Shown piece after piece: positions 54,731 through 63,806 of a stretch of DNA of 64,000 nucleotides. Below the pieces are notes generated by a model. That model made no database searches. It was given only the letters and a program-made list of their open reading frames with translations, and was not told where the DNA came from. Both the position numbers and the translations under genes were made by a program. The stretch comes from Acidimicrobiia bacterium (GTDB taxonomy: Bacteria > Actinomycetota > Acidimicrobiia > Spongiisociales > UBA11373). The stretch spans positions 62,001 to 126,000 of the forward strand of contig JBBDMM010000001.1 in the NCBI GenBank assembly GCA_040878325.1, read 5' to 3'. Each line of letters opens with the position of its first letter. Within the stretch, counting starts at the first letter, position 1.

Positions 54731-56860
54731 GTGGTGAGCTTGCGAGGAACCGTGGACGCTCCTTCCGCCGCAGGGGGTCCGATCCGGCGCGTGATGGCGG
54801 CCACCGATCGTTCCCCGACCGGCGACGCCGCCGCGACCTGGGCGGCGGCCCTCGCCAATCGTCATGAGGCTGTCCTCCGGCTGGTACAGGTGGTGGTCCC
54901 GCACCCCCCTACCGCAGAGATGGTCGCCGACGCTGCGGCCGGGACGAGTGCCCTGACCGAACGGGTCGACCTCCTCGCCGATCAACTCCGCCGCTTTGCC
55001 GCCGAGCTCGCTGGACCCCGGGGGGAGTCCATCGTCGTAGTCGATGACGATCCGGCGCGCGCCCTGCTCGAGGAGGCGCACCGGGCGGAGATCGACACGC
55101 TCGTGGTCGGCAATGCCGGCATGAGCGGCCGCAAGGAGTTCCTGCTCGGGAACATCCCCAACCGGATTTCGCACAACGCCACCTGCACCGTGATCATCGT
55201 CAACACCGCCGGCGCTGCGCAATCCCCTGGTTCGATCCCCACCCTCCCCGGGCTGCTCAAGCCCGATCCGGAGCCCGTCGAACCCCACCTGCTCGGCCGC
55301 GCCACCCACCTTGCCACGGTGATGGCGAAGCACGGGTTGCAGAGCCTCTTCGGACGCGGACCCGACGATCCGCTCGAGGCACAGCGGGCTCAAGCGCGCC
55401 GTCTCCGCACGGCCCTCGAGGAGCTCGGCCCCACCTTTGCGAAGCTGGGCCAGATCCTCTCGACCCGCGCCGACCTGCTTCCGCCGGTGTTCATCGAAGA
55501 GCTCTCGATGCTCCAGGACAATGCCCGACCGCTCACCGAGGAAGAGGTGGTCGGCGTCGCCGAGGCGGAGTTGGGTGTTCCTTGGGAAGACGTGTTCGAC
55601 AGCATCGAGCGCCAGCCGATGGCTGCCGGCACGATCGCCCAGGTGCACGGAGCAGTCACCGCCGACGGACGCCGGGTCGTCGTCAAGATCCAGCGCCCAA
55701 CTGCCCGCGAAGACATCATGCAAGACCTCGCGTTGCTCGAGGTCCTCGCCGAGAAAACCGAGAAGCGCCCCGCACTGCGCGAGGTAGTGGACATGCCGGC
55801 CGTGTTCGAACACCTTTCTGCTTCGTTGCAGCGGGAACTCGACTTCCGGAACGAGGCGGCCAACATCGAGCGCATGCGGCGAGTCCTCGAGCCGTACCCC
55901 CGGATCGACGTGCCTCAGGTCGATCATGAGCTGACCACGGAGCGCCTGCTGGTCATGGAACGGATCGAAGGGGTGGCGATTCGGAACGCCCCTGACAGCC
56001 CCGCCCGCAAGGAGGCGGCCCGCCAGTTGCTCGAGTCGTTTTACCGACAGATCATGTCCGAAGGCTTCTTCCACGCCGACCCCCATCCGGGCAATCTGAT
56101 GTGGGCCGATGACAAGGTGTACCTGCTCGACCTCGGGATGGTCGGTTTACTCGAGCCGGACCTCCGTGAGCAGCTCATGCTGTTGTTGCTGGCCTTCTGG
56201 CAGGAGGACGTGAGCTTCCTCACCGATGTCACCCTGATGCTGGCTGCCGGCGCCGAGCGCGACGACCTCGATGTCGGTGCGATCGAGGCCGAATTGGGAT
56301 CGCTGATGGCGAGGTATCGCGATGTACCCCTCAGCGAACTACAGCTTGGCCCAATCCTCCAGGAGATGACCGAGATCTCGATTCGCCACCGGATCCCACT
56401 TCCCGCCTCGATGACGCTCACCGCCAAGGCGATGGCGCAGATGCAGCTGGCGACCGGAGAGTTGGATCCCGACCTCGACCCGTTCGATGTGGCCGGGAAG
56501 TTCCTGATGCGGACCCTGACCGGGGGCATCCGCGAGAAGATCAACCCGCAGCGGATGTTCTATCAAGCCCAAAAACTCAAGGTCAGGGTCACCCGCATGG
56601 TGGAGGCCATCGAGCGCCTCGTCGGGGCGCGGCCCGGTCCTCGGATGAGGATCGACTTCGGCGCCGAGAAGCTCGAGGCGACCGTTCGTCGCGCCGGATA
56701 TCGGCTGACGTTCGGCCTGATCGCCGCCGGTGCGCTGCTGGGCGCGGCGATCGCCTCGACCGCCGAGCGGACCTCTGACTGGCTCCCGGTGACTCTGGTG
56801 GTCACCGCGTTCGCCGTTGTGCTCGCCCTGGTGCTGGACATGCTCCGCCGTCGGGACTGA
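54731..56860 (+). CDS. USP-UbiB fusion: universal stress domain + ABC1/ADCK atypical kinase
   Basis: 709-residue protein. Residues about 18-160 form a universal stress protein domain ending with VGNAGMSGRKEFLLGNIPNRISHNATCTVIIVNT (the GxxxxRxxxGSxxxxxxxxxxCxVxxV-type ATP motif). Residues about 195-600 are an ABC1/UbiB kinase: TFAKLGQILSTR (KxGQ), the Ala-rich loop MAAGTIAQVH, FFHADPHPGNLMW and YLLDLGMVG. Two C-terminal helices anchor it in the membrane. UbiB kinases support quinone or lipid metabolism; a stress-sensing front end would be an added control. The start at GTG 54731 is uncertain by one codon. Confidence 0.88.
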   Translation: MVSLRGTVDAPSAAGGPIRRVMAATDRSPTGDAAATWAAALANRHEAVLRLVQVVVPHPPTAEMVADAAAGTSALTERVDLLADQLRRFAAELAGPRGESIVVVDDDPARALLEEAHRAEIDTLVVGNAGMSGRKEFLLGNIPNRISHNATCTVIIVNTAGAAQSPGSIPTLPGLLKPDPEPVEPHLLGRATHLATVMAKHGLQSLFGRGPDDPLEAQRAQARRLRTALEELGPTFAKLGQILSTRADLLPPVFIEELSMLQDNARPLTEEEVVGVAEAELGVPWEDVFDSIERQPMAAGTIAQVHGAVTADGRRVVVKIQRPTAREDIMQDLALLEVLAEKTEKRPALREVVDMPAVFEHLSASLQRELDFRNEAANIERMRRVLEPYPRIDVPQVDHELTTERLLVMERIEGVAIRNAPDSPARKEAARQLLESFYRQIMSEGFFHADPHPGNLMWADDKVYLLDLGMVGLLEPDLREQLMLLLLAFWQEDVSFLTDVTLMLAAGAERDDLDVGAIEAELGSLMARYRDVPLSELQLGPILQEMTEISIRHRIPLPASMTLTAKAMAQMQLATGELDPDLDPFDVAGKFLMRTLTGGIREKINPQRMFYQAQKLKVRVTRMVEAIERLVGARPGPRMRIDFGAEKLEATVRRAGYRLTFGLIAAGALLGAAIASTAERTSDWLPVTLVVTAFAVVLALVLDMLRRRD

Positions 56861-56872
56861 CCGGCCAGGGGG

Positions 56873-57013
56873 TCAGCGGCGCGCCTTCTTGGTCGACTTC
56901 TTCAGCTTCCGTTCGGCGATCCAGACCAGCGCGGACATCCACAAGCCGACAAAGCGGCGTTCGATACGCCGCCAGATGGATCTGGGCGGCGGCCCCTGGT
57001 TGGTCCCGGCCAT
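56873..57013 (-). CDS. 46-residue basic amphipathic small protein
   Basis: MAGTNQGPPPRSIWRRIERR, then a hydrophobic segment FVGLWMSALVWIAE and a strongly basic end RKLKKSTKKARR. It could be a membrane-surface or ribosome-associated peptide. TAGGCT lies 6 nt before the ATG (57025-57020), giving it a leaderless promoter, and codon use is normal. It lies just downstream of the NHLRC2-like gene. No homology is recognised. Confidence 0.6.
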   Translation of the reverse strand: MAGTNQGPPPRSIWRRIERRFVGLWMSALVWIAERKLKKSTKKARR

Positions 57014-57019
57014 CGAGCG

Positions 57020-57025
57020 AGCCTA
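57020..57025 (-). promoter_or_regulatory. Leaderless -10 element for the 46-residue gene
   Basis: TAGGCT, 6 nt, then ATG at 57013 on the minus strand, located in the 17-nt gap after the NHLRC2-like gene. Confidence 0.5.
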
Positions 57026-57030
57026 TCCGG

Positions 57031-59052
57031 TCAGTCGGGATCGGGTATTCGGTACGCCACCAAGACCGCTTCCGGGCCGCCGGAAGCAACGACCACGGGA
57101 ACCTCGAGGGCAACCTGATGCACGAGGCAGAGCTCACTCGACTCTTCCGTGCAGTAATACACCGTGAGCTCGCCGCGCAGGGTCGCTTCCCCGGTGGACC
57201 AGGTGACCGGGATCTCTAGCGGCAGCCCGGGCTCCACGATCGAAACGAGTGCGTGGTCGCCGAAATCGGCCGCGTCTCCCTCGACCGACCAGGCGATGGT
57301 CAAGGGAGCGATGTCGTTCAGCTTGTAGCCCGCCGGAAGCATGAGGTCGAGTACGACATGCCCCGCCCCGGGTCCGGCTGCCACCGCCGCCACCTCGAAG
57401 GTGGCCGGGCCCCCATCTGAGCCGGTGTAAGGGAAGCGCTCGATCCCATAGAACACCAGGGTCTCGGTTTCGCCGGTCGCCGCATCCACCCGGCGAATCA
57501 CGTGGTTGTTCGTGTCGGCGACGTAGAGGGATCCGTTGGCGAACGAGATGCCTCCCGGCTCTGAGAAGCGCGGGTCCAGCCCGTCGGCCCAGCCCTGATC
57601 TCCGCCGGCGAGCGTGGTCACTGCACCGTTCGCTAGATCGATGACCCGCAGGGCTGAGTTGTAGGTGTCGGCGACGAAGAGCAATCCGTCGACGTGGACG
57701 ACCCCGAGAGGATGCTGAAAGCGGGCTGCCGGTCCGACGCCATCGACCAAACCGAAGTCGAAGAGGTTGTTCGGCGTACCGGCCAGGAGACCCACCTCGC
57801 CGTCCGCGCCGGGGTCGGCCCAGCGGATCGACGACGACTCCGAGTCGGCGAAATAGATCCGCCCCGCATCATCGATGGCGAGCCCGCTCGGCTGGGCCAG
57901 CTCGGCGAAGAGGCGCGGGCCATTCAGCACGCTCTCACCTCCGGTGCCTGCAAAGGGGTCGAACCTGGCCGAACCCAGGTCCAGCGTCCATAGTTGGTGC
58001 GAGCCGGCCATTGCGATGTAGAGCACCTCGCCGTCCACCAGAAGATCCCACGGGGAGGAGAGCTCCACATCCGGGGCAATGCCCGAACGAGGTGGATAGG
58101 TCGAGGACTGATCCCCATTGCCCACCAGCGTCGTCACCGACCTCGAGGCGAGGTCGAGAGCACGGATCGAGTGGTTGCCGACGTCGGCCACCAAGAGGGT
58201 GCGCCCGTCATCGACGAGCGCCATCCCCTGTGGTTGGTCGAAGGACGACGTCGCGAAGTCACCTCCTTCGAGGCCACGCCCTCCGGAGCCGGCAACGTCG
58301 ATGACCTCGCCGGTCTCCAAGTCGGCAACGACGATGCGATGGTGATTGGTGTCGGCAACGAACAGGCGGCCCCCGACAGGGTCGGCGAGAACCTTGCCCG
58401 GGAACGACAACACGGTGTCGGGCGCTCGCTCGACATCGAGGTCGATCGGGGTACGGTCTATTTGTCCTCGCTCGTCGAACTCCTCGACGAGCGAGTCGAT
58501 CACGGGCTGGAAGATCGGGTAGATCCCCTCGCCGGCATGGCCACCCACGATGTTGCCGGCCGGGTCGATGAGCACGACGGTCGGCCAGGCGCTGGCGCCC
58601 CAATCACGCCACACCGCAAAGTCGCTGTCGTTGACCACCGGGTGCTCGAGCCCGTAACGCCGGATGATGTCGCGGATGTTCTCGGTGTCGCCCTCATTGG
58701 CGAACTTGGCACTGTGGACCCCGATCACGACCAACTCGTCGGCGTACTCCGCCTCGAGTCGCTTCAGGTCGGGGATGATGTGGATGCAGTTGATACACCC
58801 GTAGGTCCAGAAGTCGAGCAAGACCAGCTTGCCGCGCAGCTCGGCGAGGCTCAGGGGACGCTCGACGTTGAGCCACTCGAGACCGTCGGGAAACTCCGGA
58901 GCGGGCGTCGTGCCGGCGAACGATTCACCGCGGTCGATGGTCGTGACGGTCGTTTCGGAGGGCGTGAGGACGCTCTCCCCACCCCCACTCGAGCCGCCGC
59001 AGGATACGGCGACGAGGGCGAGGAGCGCGAAAGGTGTCAGGCGACGGGTCAC
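57031..59052 (-). CDS. NHLRC2-like lipoprotein: thioredoxin domain + NHL propeller
   Basis: 673-residue exported protein. Signal peptide with lipobox-like VAVSC at about residue 18, then a Ser/Gly/Thr linker. The thioredoxin-like domain has LVLLDFWTYGCINCIHIIPDLKRLEAEY with a CxxC redox pair, followed by NHL repeats forming a propeller (VADTNHHRIVVADLETGE, VADVGNHSIRALDLAS, VADTYNSALRVIDLANG, VADTNNHVIRRVDAATGE) and a beta-sandwich C-terminus. The order matches NHLRC2-type proteins. It would act outside the membrane, perhaps in thiol redox; inferred. GTG start at 59052, divergent from DUF222-HNH gene B. Confidence 0.87.
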   Translation of the reverse strand: MTRRLTPFALLALVAVSCGGSSGGGESVLTPSETTVTTIDRGESFAGTTPAPEFPDGLEWLNVERPLSLAELRGKLVLLDFWTYGCINCIHIIPDLKRLEAEYADELVVIGVHSAKFANEGDTENIRDIIRRYGLEHPVVNDSDFAVWRDWGASAWPTVVLIDPAGNIVGGHAGEGIYPIFQPVIDSLVEEFDERGQIDRTPIDLDVERAPDTVLSFPGKVLADPVGGRLFVADTNHHRIVVADLETGEVIDVAGSGGRGLEGGDFATSSFDQPQGMALVDDGRTLLVADVGNHSIRALDLASRSVTTLVGNGDQSSTYPPRSGIAPDVELSSPWDLLVDGEVLYIAMAGSHQLWTLDLGSARFDPFAGTGGESVLNGPRLFAELAQPSGLAIDDAGRIYFADSESSSIRWADPGADGEVGLLAGTPNNLFDFGLVDGVGPAARFQHPLGVVHVDGLLFVADTYNSALRVIDLANGAVTTLAGGDQGWADGLDPRFSEPGGISFANGSLYVADTNNHVIRRVDAATGETETLVFYGIERFPYTGSDGGPATFEVAAVAAGPGAGHVVLDLMLPAGYKLNDIAPLTIAWSVEGDAADFGDHALVSIVEPGLPLEIPVTWSTGEATLRGELTVYYCTEESSELCLVHQVALEVPVVVASGGPEAVLVAYRIPDPD

Positions 59053-59093
59053 GGTGGGAGCAACGCCGGGTGGCAATGGGGCGTTCCCATTCT

Positions 59094-59121
59094 TGTCACA
59101 CCCAGGCGATACGTTGTCGGA
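59094..59121 (+). promoter_or_regulatory. Conserved box upstream of DUF222-HNH gene B
   Basis: TGTCACACCC (59094-59103) lies exactly 18 nt before the ATG at 59122. TACGTT, a good -10, lies 6 nt before the ATG. The arrangement matches that of DUF222-HNH gene A at 29318-29345. Confidence 0.65.
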
Positions 59122-60234
59122 ATGTTGGGACTCATCGATCATCCCCTGAACGGGCCCTCTGCGCTCAGCGACACGGAACTGTTCGACGCGTACGAGCACG
59201 AACGCCGTGAGATCAGCCGGCACGAGGCCCGAGCCGCCAAGCTGCTTGCCGAGATCGACGAACGTCGTTGTTACCAACCCTACGGCTATCTCTCGACCGC
59301 CTCCTACGTGGCGGAGCGCATCGGCGACTCCCATCAGGCTGCCGCCGGCCGGGTACGCACCGCTCGCGCTCTCCGCAACATGCCTGCCACGGCCGAGTCG
59401 TTCGAGAGTGGGGATATCGGTCCGGAGCGGGTGCGCTGGCTGGCGAGGGCTCACGAGTCCGCTCCTGACGCCTTCCTCGAGGCCGAACCCTCCCTAGTCC
59501 GCAAAGCCTCCACCCTGACCGCGAAGCAATTCACTGGTGAGGTGGAGATGTGGCGTCGTCGCGAAGCGCTTGCCGTCACGGAGAACGAGGAGCGCGAGCG
59601 TTTCGCCCGGCGCCGCTTGTCCATCACCGAGACGTTCGACGGGATGATGCGCCTCGACGCCGAACTCGATCCGGTCTCCGGGGAGACGGTGCTCGCCGCG
59701 ATCCAGTCACTCGCCGGGCCTGCCAACCGTGACGGCAACGACGGCCGCACCCCCGCACAGCGGCGGGCCGACGCCCTCCATGAGCTCTGCCGCAACCACC
59801 TCGACTCCGGCACGGCCCCGATCGTGGGCGGCCAGAAGCCACACCTCAATGTGATCGTCGATGTCGACACCCTCCACCAGGGAGTCCGGTCCCGTAGCGA
59901 GATCGGCGAGGGCCGGATGATCGGCCTCAAGACCATGGAGTTCTTCGCGTGCGACTCGAACGTGTGCCGGGTCGTCATGGACGGCCCGTCACGACTGCTC
60001 GATATGGGACGAACGGTCCGCACCGCGACCCCACTGCAGCTCAAAGCACTCGCAATCCGGGATCGGGGATGCGTGATTCCGGGCTGCGGACGGCCGCCGT
60101 CCTGGTGCGACGCCCATCACAAACTCCCCTGGGTCGAAGGCGGACTCACCGATGTCTGCGACATGTGCCTGCTCTGCCGACCGCATCACCTCGCAGTCCA
60201 CCTGGGGTTTCTGGATTTACCGCAGTTGGAGTGA
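59122..60234 (+). CDS. DUF222/13E12-type protein with HNH endonuclease domain (copy B)
   Basis: 370-residue DUF222-HNH protein, the same length as copy A but quite different in sequence. The DUF222 helices run from YEHERREISRHEARAAKLLAEIDERR to RLDAELDPVSGETVLAAIQSLA. The HNH motif reads RGCVIPGCGRPPSWCDAHHKLPWVEGGLTDVCDMCLLCRPHHLAVH, with the paired Cys, HH, and the final HH. The nuclease core is intact. ATG at 59122 is 6 nt after TACGTT (leaderless). Divergent from the NHLRC2-like gene. Confidence 0.92.
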   Translation: MLGLIDHPLNGPSALSDTELFDAYEHERREISRHEARAAKLLAEIDERRCYQPYGYLSTASYVAERIGDSHQAAAGRVRTARALRNMPATAESFESGDIGPERVRWLARAHESAPDAFLEAEPSLVRKASTLTAKQFTGEVEMWRRREALAVTENEERERFARRRLSITETFDGMMRLDAELDPVSGETVLAAIQSLAGPANRDGNDGRTPAQRRADALHELCRNHLDSGTAPIVGGQKPHLNVIVDVDTLHQGVRSRSEIGEGRMIGLKTMEFFACDSNVCRVVMDGPSRLLDMGRTVRTATPLQLKALAIRDRGCVIPGCGRPPSWCDAHHKLPWVEGGLTDVCDMCLLCRPHHLAVHLGFLDLPQLE

Positions 60235-60344
60235 GGGCAGGATGCCTGGTTGCATAGGCGTCATCCGCCGGGGATGGTCGTTCATGCGTCAGCGGCAAAT
60301 CTCGTGCCCCGTCCCGATCCTGGCGACGGGCGGCAGGGCGGATC

Positions 60345-60368
60345 GTGCCCGGGTGCTCAACCGGGCAC
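60345..60368 (-). terminator. Hairpin after fadD
   Basis: GTGCCCGG and CCGGGCAC form a perfect 8-bp stem with an 8-nt loop, 17 nt after the fadD stop on the minus strand. There is no U-tract. It may also end transcription from the convergent DUF222-HNH gene. The rest of the 60235-60384 gap shows nothing. Confidence 0.45.
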
Positions 60369-60384
60369 GGGCACGGCCATCCCT

Positions 60385-62166
60385 TTACTCCGGATCGCGG
60401 TAGAGCGCTTCGATCTCGTCGGCGAAGTGCTCGACGACCACGTTGCGCCGCACCTTGAGCGTTCCGGTGAGTTCGCCTTCGTCGATCGAGAAATCGCGAG
60501 GCAGGATGGCGAACTTCTTCACTTGTTCGACCCTGGCATAACGCGAGTTCACCCTGTCGAACGTCTCCTGGATCCGGGCCCGAATCGCGTCCGACTTGTG
60601 GAGTGGTCCCGAGACCCCGTGCTCCGAGGCGTAGGCATCGGCGACGTCGGGGGCAAGAGTCACCAGAGCGGTGATGAACTTGCGGCGGTCGCCGATCAGC
60701 ACCGCCTCGGAGATCATCATGTCGTCCTTGAGGTGTGTCTCGATGTCGCTGGGGGCGATGTTCTTGCCGCCGGCAGTGATGATGATGTCCTTCTTGCGAC
60801 CGGTGATTGTCAAGAAACCCTCGTCGTCGAACTCACCGATGTCGCCCGAGTGAAGCCACCCATCCTTAACCGTTTCAGCCGTCGCGTCTGCGTTCTTGTA
60901 GTACCCGGCGAAGACGTTCCCACCCCGCACCAGCACCTCACCGTCGGCGGCCACTACGACATCGCAACCGGGAAATGCCAGCCCCACCGTCCCGAACTTC
61001 GTTGCCCCCGGCTGGTTGAACGTGCTCGGACCAGAGCCTTCCGATTGCCCGTACACCTCGAGGACGCTGAGGCCGAAGCCGGCGAAGAACTCGAGGACTT
61101 CGGTGGAGATGGGCGCCGCACCGGTCACCGCAGCGGTGCAGCGATCCAGGCCGACCGCGGCGCGCACTTTATGGCCGACGAGCTTGTCGGCGACGCCCTG
61201 CTGTACCGCCAGCCCTGCGGGCAGCCGCTTGCCGGCGTTGATGTGGTCGACGGACTCGCGGTTCACCCGCTGCGCCCAAGAAGCGATCCGTGCCTTCGGT
61301 CCATGGGCCTCACCGAGCTTGGCCGCGATACCAGCGTGGAACTTCTCCCAAACCCGCGGGACCGCAAAGAACACCGTCGGGCGGACTTCCTTGAGGTTTT
61401 CGGCCAGCGCTTCGATCGACTCGGCGAAATAGACCGGCCAGCCCACGGAGATCGGGAGGTGGATCGAGAACATCTGCTCGGCGATGTGACTGAGAGGCAG
61501 GTACGAGATGGTGCAGTCGTCCGAGGACAGACTGGGCAGCACCGAGTGCGCCTGGTCGGCCGTCCAGGTGAGGTTGGAGTGGGTCAGCATAACGCCCTTG
61601 GGAGGGCCAGTCGTGCCGGAGGTGTAGATGAGGGTCGCCAGACCCGACGATTCCAGCGATGCGACGCGGGCGAGAAACTCGGAGTCGCTCACGCCGTCCC
61701 CCATCGCCAGGAACTCGTCCCACGAGAGCACCTGGGCATCATCGACCACCGGGGCACCGCGCATGGTCACGATCCACGCCAGGTGCGGTAGGTCACTTCT
61801 GACGGCGAGCACCTTCTCGAGTTGGACCTTGTTCTCGACCAGGATCACCGGAGCCTCGGAGTGCCCGGCGACATAGGCGACCTCCTCCGGTGACGAGGTG
61901 GTGTAGATCCCGGCCGGCGCGCCGCCGACGGCCATGCAGGCGACGTCGAGTATCACCCATTCGGGACGATTGAAACCGAGGATCGCTACGTGACGCCCGG
62001 GATCGAACCCGGTCGCGATCAATGCCTTTCCCGCACGCTTTACCTGATCGGCGAATTCGGACCACGACGTGGCCCGATACTCGCCATCGATCTTTTCGAA
62101 GTAGGCCGGGCTACCCGGCCGTATCTCGGCCTGCCGCAGCAGCCGGGCGGGAATCGTGTCGGCCAC
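60385..62166 (-). CDS. Long-chain acyl-CoA synthetase (FadD15-like)
   Basis: AMP-forming ligase of 593 residues that activates long-chain fatty acids to acyl-CoA. The P-loop-like AMP motif is LIYTSGTTGPPKGVMLTH. The ATP/AMP-binding VYGQSEGSGPSTFN, the GWLHSGDIGEFDDEGFLTITGRKKDIIITAGGKNIAP hinge and the C-terminal Lys region TGTLKVRRNVV are present. It is of the long-chain (FadD15/ACSL) type, with the extra segment PLSHIAEQMFSIHLPISVG. GTG at 62166 has GGAGG 5 nt upstream. Confidence 0.93.
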   Translation of the reverse strand: MADTIPARLLRQAEIRPGSPAYFEKIDGEYRATSWSEFADQVKRAGKALIATGFDPGRHVAILGFNRPEWVILDVACMAVGGAPAGIYTTSSPEEVAYVAGHSEAPVILVENKVQLEKVLAVRSDLPHLAWIVTMRGAPVVDDAQVLSWDEFLAMGDGVSDSEFLARVASLESSGLATLIYTSGTTGPPKGVMLTHSNLTWTADQAHSVLPSLSSDDCTISYLPLSHIAEQMFSIHLPISVGWPVYFAESIEALAENLKEVRPTVFFAVPRVWEKFHAGIAAKLGEAHGPKARIASWAQRVNRESVDHINAGKRLPAGLAVQQGVADKLVGHKVRAAVGLDRCTAAVTGAAPISTEVLEFFAGFGLSVLEVYGQSEGSGPSTFNQPGATKFGTVGLAFPGCDVVVAADGEVLVRGGNVFAGYYKNADATAETVKDGWLHSGDIGEFDDEGFLTITGRKKDIIITAGGKNIAPSDIETHLKDDMMISEAVLIGDRRKFITALVTLAPDVADAYASEHGVSGPLHKSDAIRARIQETFDRVNSRYARVEQVKKFAILPRDFSIDEGELTGTLKVRRNVVVEHFADEIEALYRDPE

Positions 62167-62299
62167 GTGACCTCCGTTGGGAAACGAGCAGATCGTACCC
62201 GGCCCTCGAACGAGGAATCAGATGCGGGCTCATTTCGCGCTCCACGGCCCCGATCTGACATTCGACGACGCCTCGCAGGATCGTCCCGGCGCGGTTCGA

Positions 62300-62305
62300 T
62301 ATCCT
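62300..62305 (+). promoter_or_regulatory. Leaderless -10 element for the DUF1905 gene
   Basis: TATCCT, 7 nt, then ATG at 62313, with no ribosome binding site. Confidence 0.55.
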
Positions 62306-62312
62306 CGGGGCC

Positions 62313-62585
62313 ATGAGCACCCTCGACCGGACATTCACGGCCATCCTCCACAAGGGCACCTCAGAGGGGGCGTGGACCTACGTGATGATGGAAGGCTCGG
62401 CGAACTTCTTCGGCACCCGTGGCCTGGTCAAGGTGGCCGGCACGATCGATGGCCATCCGTTTCGCTCGTCGTTCATGGCTCGAGGCGATGGCACTCACAT
62501 GCTCCCGGTGAAGGCAGACATCCGCGCCGCGATCCGCAAGCAGGCGGGCGACACCGTCACCGTTCACCTCGCCCCCAACGGCTGA
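62313..62585 (+). CDS. DUF1905 domain protein
   Basis: 90-residue protein made of one DUF1905 domain: [78 protein letters not shown]. These beta-barrel-like proteins are common in bacteria, often paired with a bacteriocin-protection (YdeI/OmpD-associated) domain, which is absent here. Function unknown. It stops 2 nt before the convergent M23 gene's stop. Confidence 0.85.
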   Translation: MSTLDRTFTAILHKGTSEGAWTYVMMEGSANFFGTRGLVKVAGTIDGHPFRSSFMARGDGTHMLPVKADIRAAIRKQAGDTVTVHLAPNG

Positions 62586-62586
62586 G

Positions 62587-63711
62587 TTAGAAGTCGCAGT
62601 CGATCAGCGCGGTCAGGCCGAGCAACTCGGTGAGCGCCGCCCTCGTCCCCCGACCGATGATTCCGTCGACTCCCAGGCCCCTCGCCTCCTGGAATGCCCG
62701 CACCGAGTTGTAGGTCTTCGCACCGAAGTGTCCATCGGGCGGGCCAGGATCGTGTCCGACGACTGCCAGCAAGCCCTGGAGCTGGGCGACGTCCGCACCA
62801 GAGGCGCCGTACCCGATTGAGCGGCTATCGGGGTTGAGGACCGATGCCTTGTCGGCGAGGTCGGACAGTTGGATGATCGCCGACCTGGTGGGCTTCTTGA
62901 CCTTGCCGTTGACCTTCAGGTCGTACGCCTCCTGGAACGCCTTCACCGCCCGCTTGGTGAGGCTGCCGAAGATTCCGTCGATCGGTCCGGGCTGGAATTC
63001 GAATGTGTTGAGGAACACCTGGAGGGCGCGCACCTGCTCACCAGCGCTCCCCTTCATCAGCCGACCTCTGCCTTCTACCAACGCCGACACATCGCTCAGC
63101 TCCCTGACGGAACAGACCGAGAGGCCCTGTGACTTGCGCAACGCATCGAATGGGTTGACGAGGACGCCGTCGGGGTCATAGAGCTCGAAGTGGAGGTGGG
63201 GTGCGGTGTTCTCGGCGTTGCCGGAGTCGCCGACCCAGCCGATCACGTCGCCGGCGTTGACCCTCGTTCCAGGGACGATGCCGGGGGCGATTCCCCACGC
63301 CTGGCCGTCGTCGGTGCCCGGAGTGTCGTTGTTGAGGTGGATGTACCAACTCTGCCAACCGTCGTCGTGGCGAATCACCAGGTTGCAGCAACGGTGCGGG
63401 TTGAGGTTTGCGGGGTCGGTCGACCAGTTGACATAGGTCACAGTGCCGGTGGCAGCGGCGACGACCGGCACCATCTTCTCGGCCATGATGTCCTGGGCGT
63501 GATGGAGTCCGTTCCCCCGATATGCCCAGAACCAGTCGTAGTACCAGTGGTCTCCCTGCACCGGAAACACCAGTGGATAGTCGACCATCTGACCGTACGA
63601 ATGAACCGTCCCGCCGAAGGGGGTCTGGTGGTTGGCCGAGGCGACAGGCGCCATCCCGATTCCCGACACCGCCAGTGCTCCAACGATCATCAGCCGCAAA
63701 AATCCTCGCAT
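62587..63711 (-). CDS. Exported M23 (LytM-type) peptidase with two peptidoglycan-binding domains
   Basis: 374-residue secreted protein. A signal peptide (MRGFLRLMIVGALAVSGIGMAPVASA) is followed by an M23 metallopeptidase domain with HHAQDIM and PHLHFEL, which hold the HxxxD and HxH zinc ligands. Two PG-binding-type-1 repeats follow (VRALQVFLNTFEFQPGPIDGIFGSLTKRAVKAFQEAY and VAQLQGLLAVVGHDPGPPDGHFGAKTYNSVRAFQEA). It probably cleaves or remodels peptidoglycan. GGAGAAGG lies just before the ATG. A leader of about 65 nt separates it from the -10. Confidence 0.9.
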   Translation of the reverse strand: MRGFLRLMIVGALAVSGIGMAPVASANHQTPFGGTVHSYGQMVDYPLVFPVQGDHWYYDWFWAYRGNGLHHAQDIMAEKMVPVVAAATGTVTYVNWSTDPANLNPHRCCNLVIRHDDGWQSWYIHLNNDTPGTDDGQAWGIAPGIVPGTRVNAGDVIGWVGDSGNAENTAPHLHFELYDPDGVLVNPFDALRKSQGLSVCSVRELSDVSALVEGRGRLMKGSAGEQVRALQVFLNTFEFQPGPIDGIFGSLTKRAVKAFQEAYDLKVNGKVKKPTRSAIIQLSDLADKASVLNPDSRSIGYGASGADVAQLQGLLAVVGHDPGPPDGHFGAKTYNSVRAFQEARGLGVDGIIGRGTRAALTELLGLTALIDCDF

Positions 63712-63776
63712 GATCCTTCTCCGCTAGCTCCGCCGGCCACCCGGCGTCACAGATCGAATCGGCGGGAAAGTCGCGA

Positions 63777-63806
63777 AACCTAAGACAAGTCGCGCGGGAG
63801 GATCAA
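63777..63806 (-). promoter_or_regulatory. Promoter of the M23 peptidase gene
   Basis: On the minus strand TTGATC (63806-63801), an 18-nt spacer, and TAGGTT (63782-63777). The leader to the ATG contains a short CGCCGG-GTGG-CCGGCG hairpin. The -35 overlaps the pyrD stop codon. Confidence 0.4.

Noticed and set aside
53465-56086. A minus-strand open frame of 873 codons that joins the DppB gene to a long N-terminal extension
   Set aside because: The extra codons are the antisense of the USP-UbiB gene and are His/Arg/Leu-rich without any domain; the permease starts near 54604.
57994-59121. Extension of the DUF222-HNH B frame 376 codons upstream
   Set aside because: It lies antisense to the NHLRC2-like gene; the promoter box and -10 place the start at 59122.
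63712-63776. c-di-AMP (ydaO) riboswitch in the leader of the M23 peptidase gene
   Set aside because: Such switches precede cell-wall hydrolases in actinobacteria, but this leader is about 65 nt with one small hairpin, too short and lacking the conserved core.
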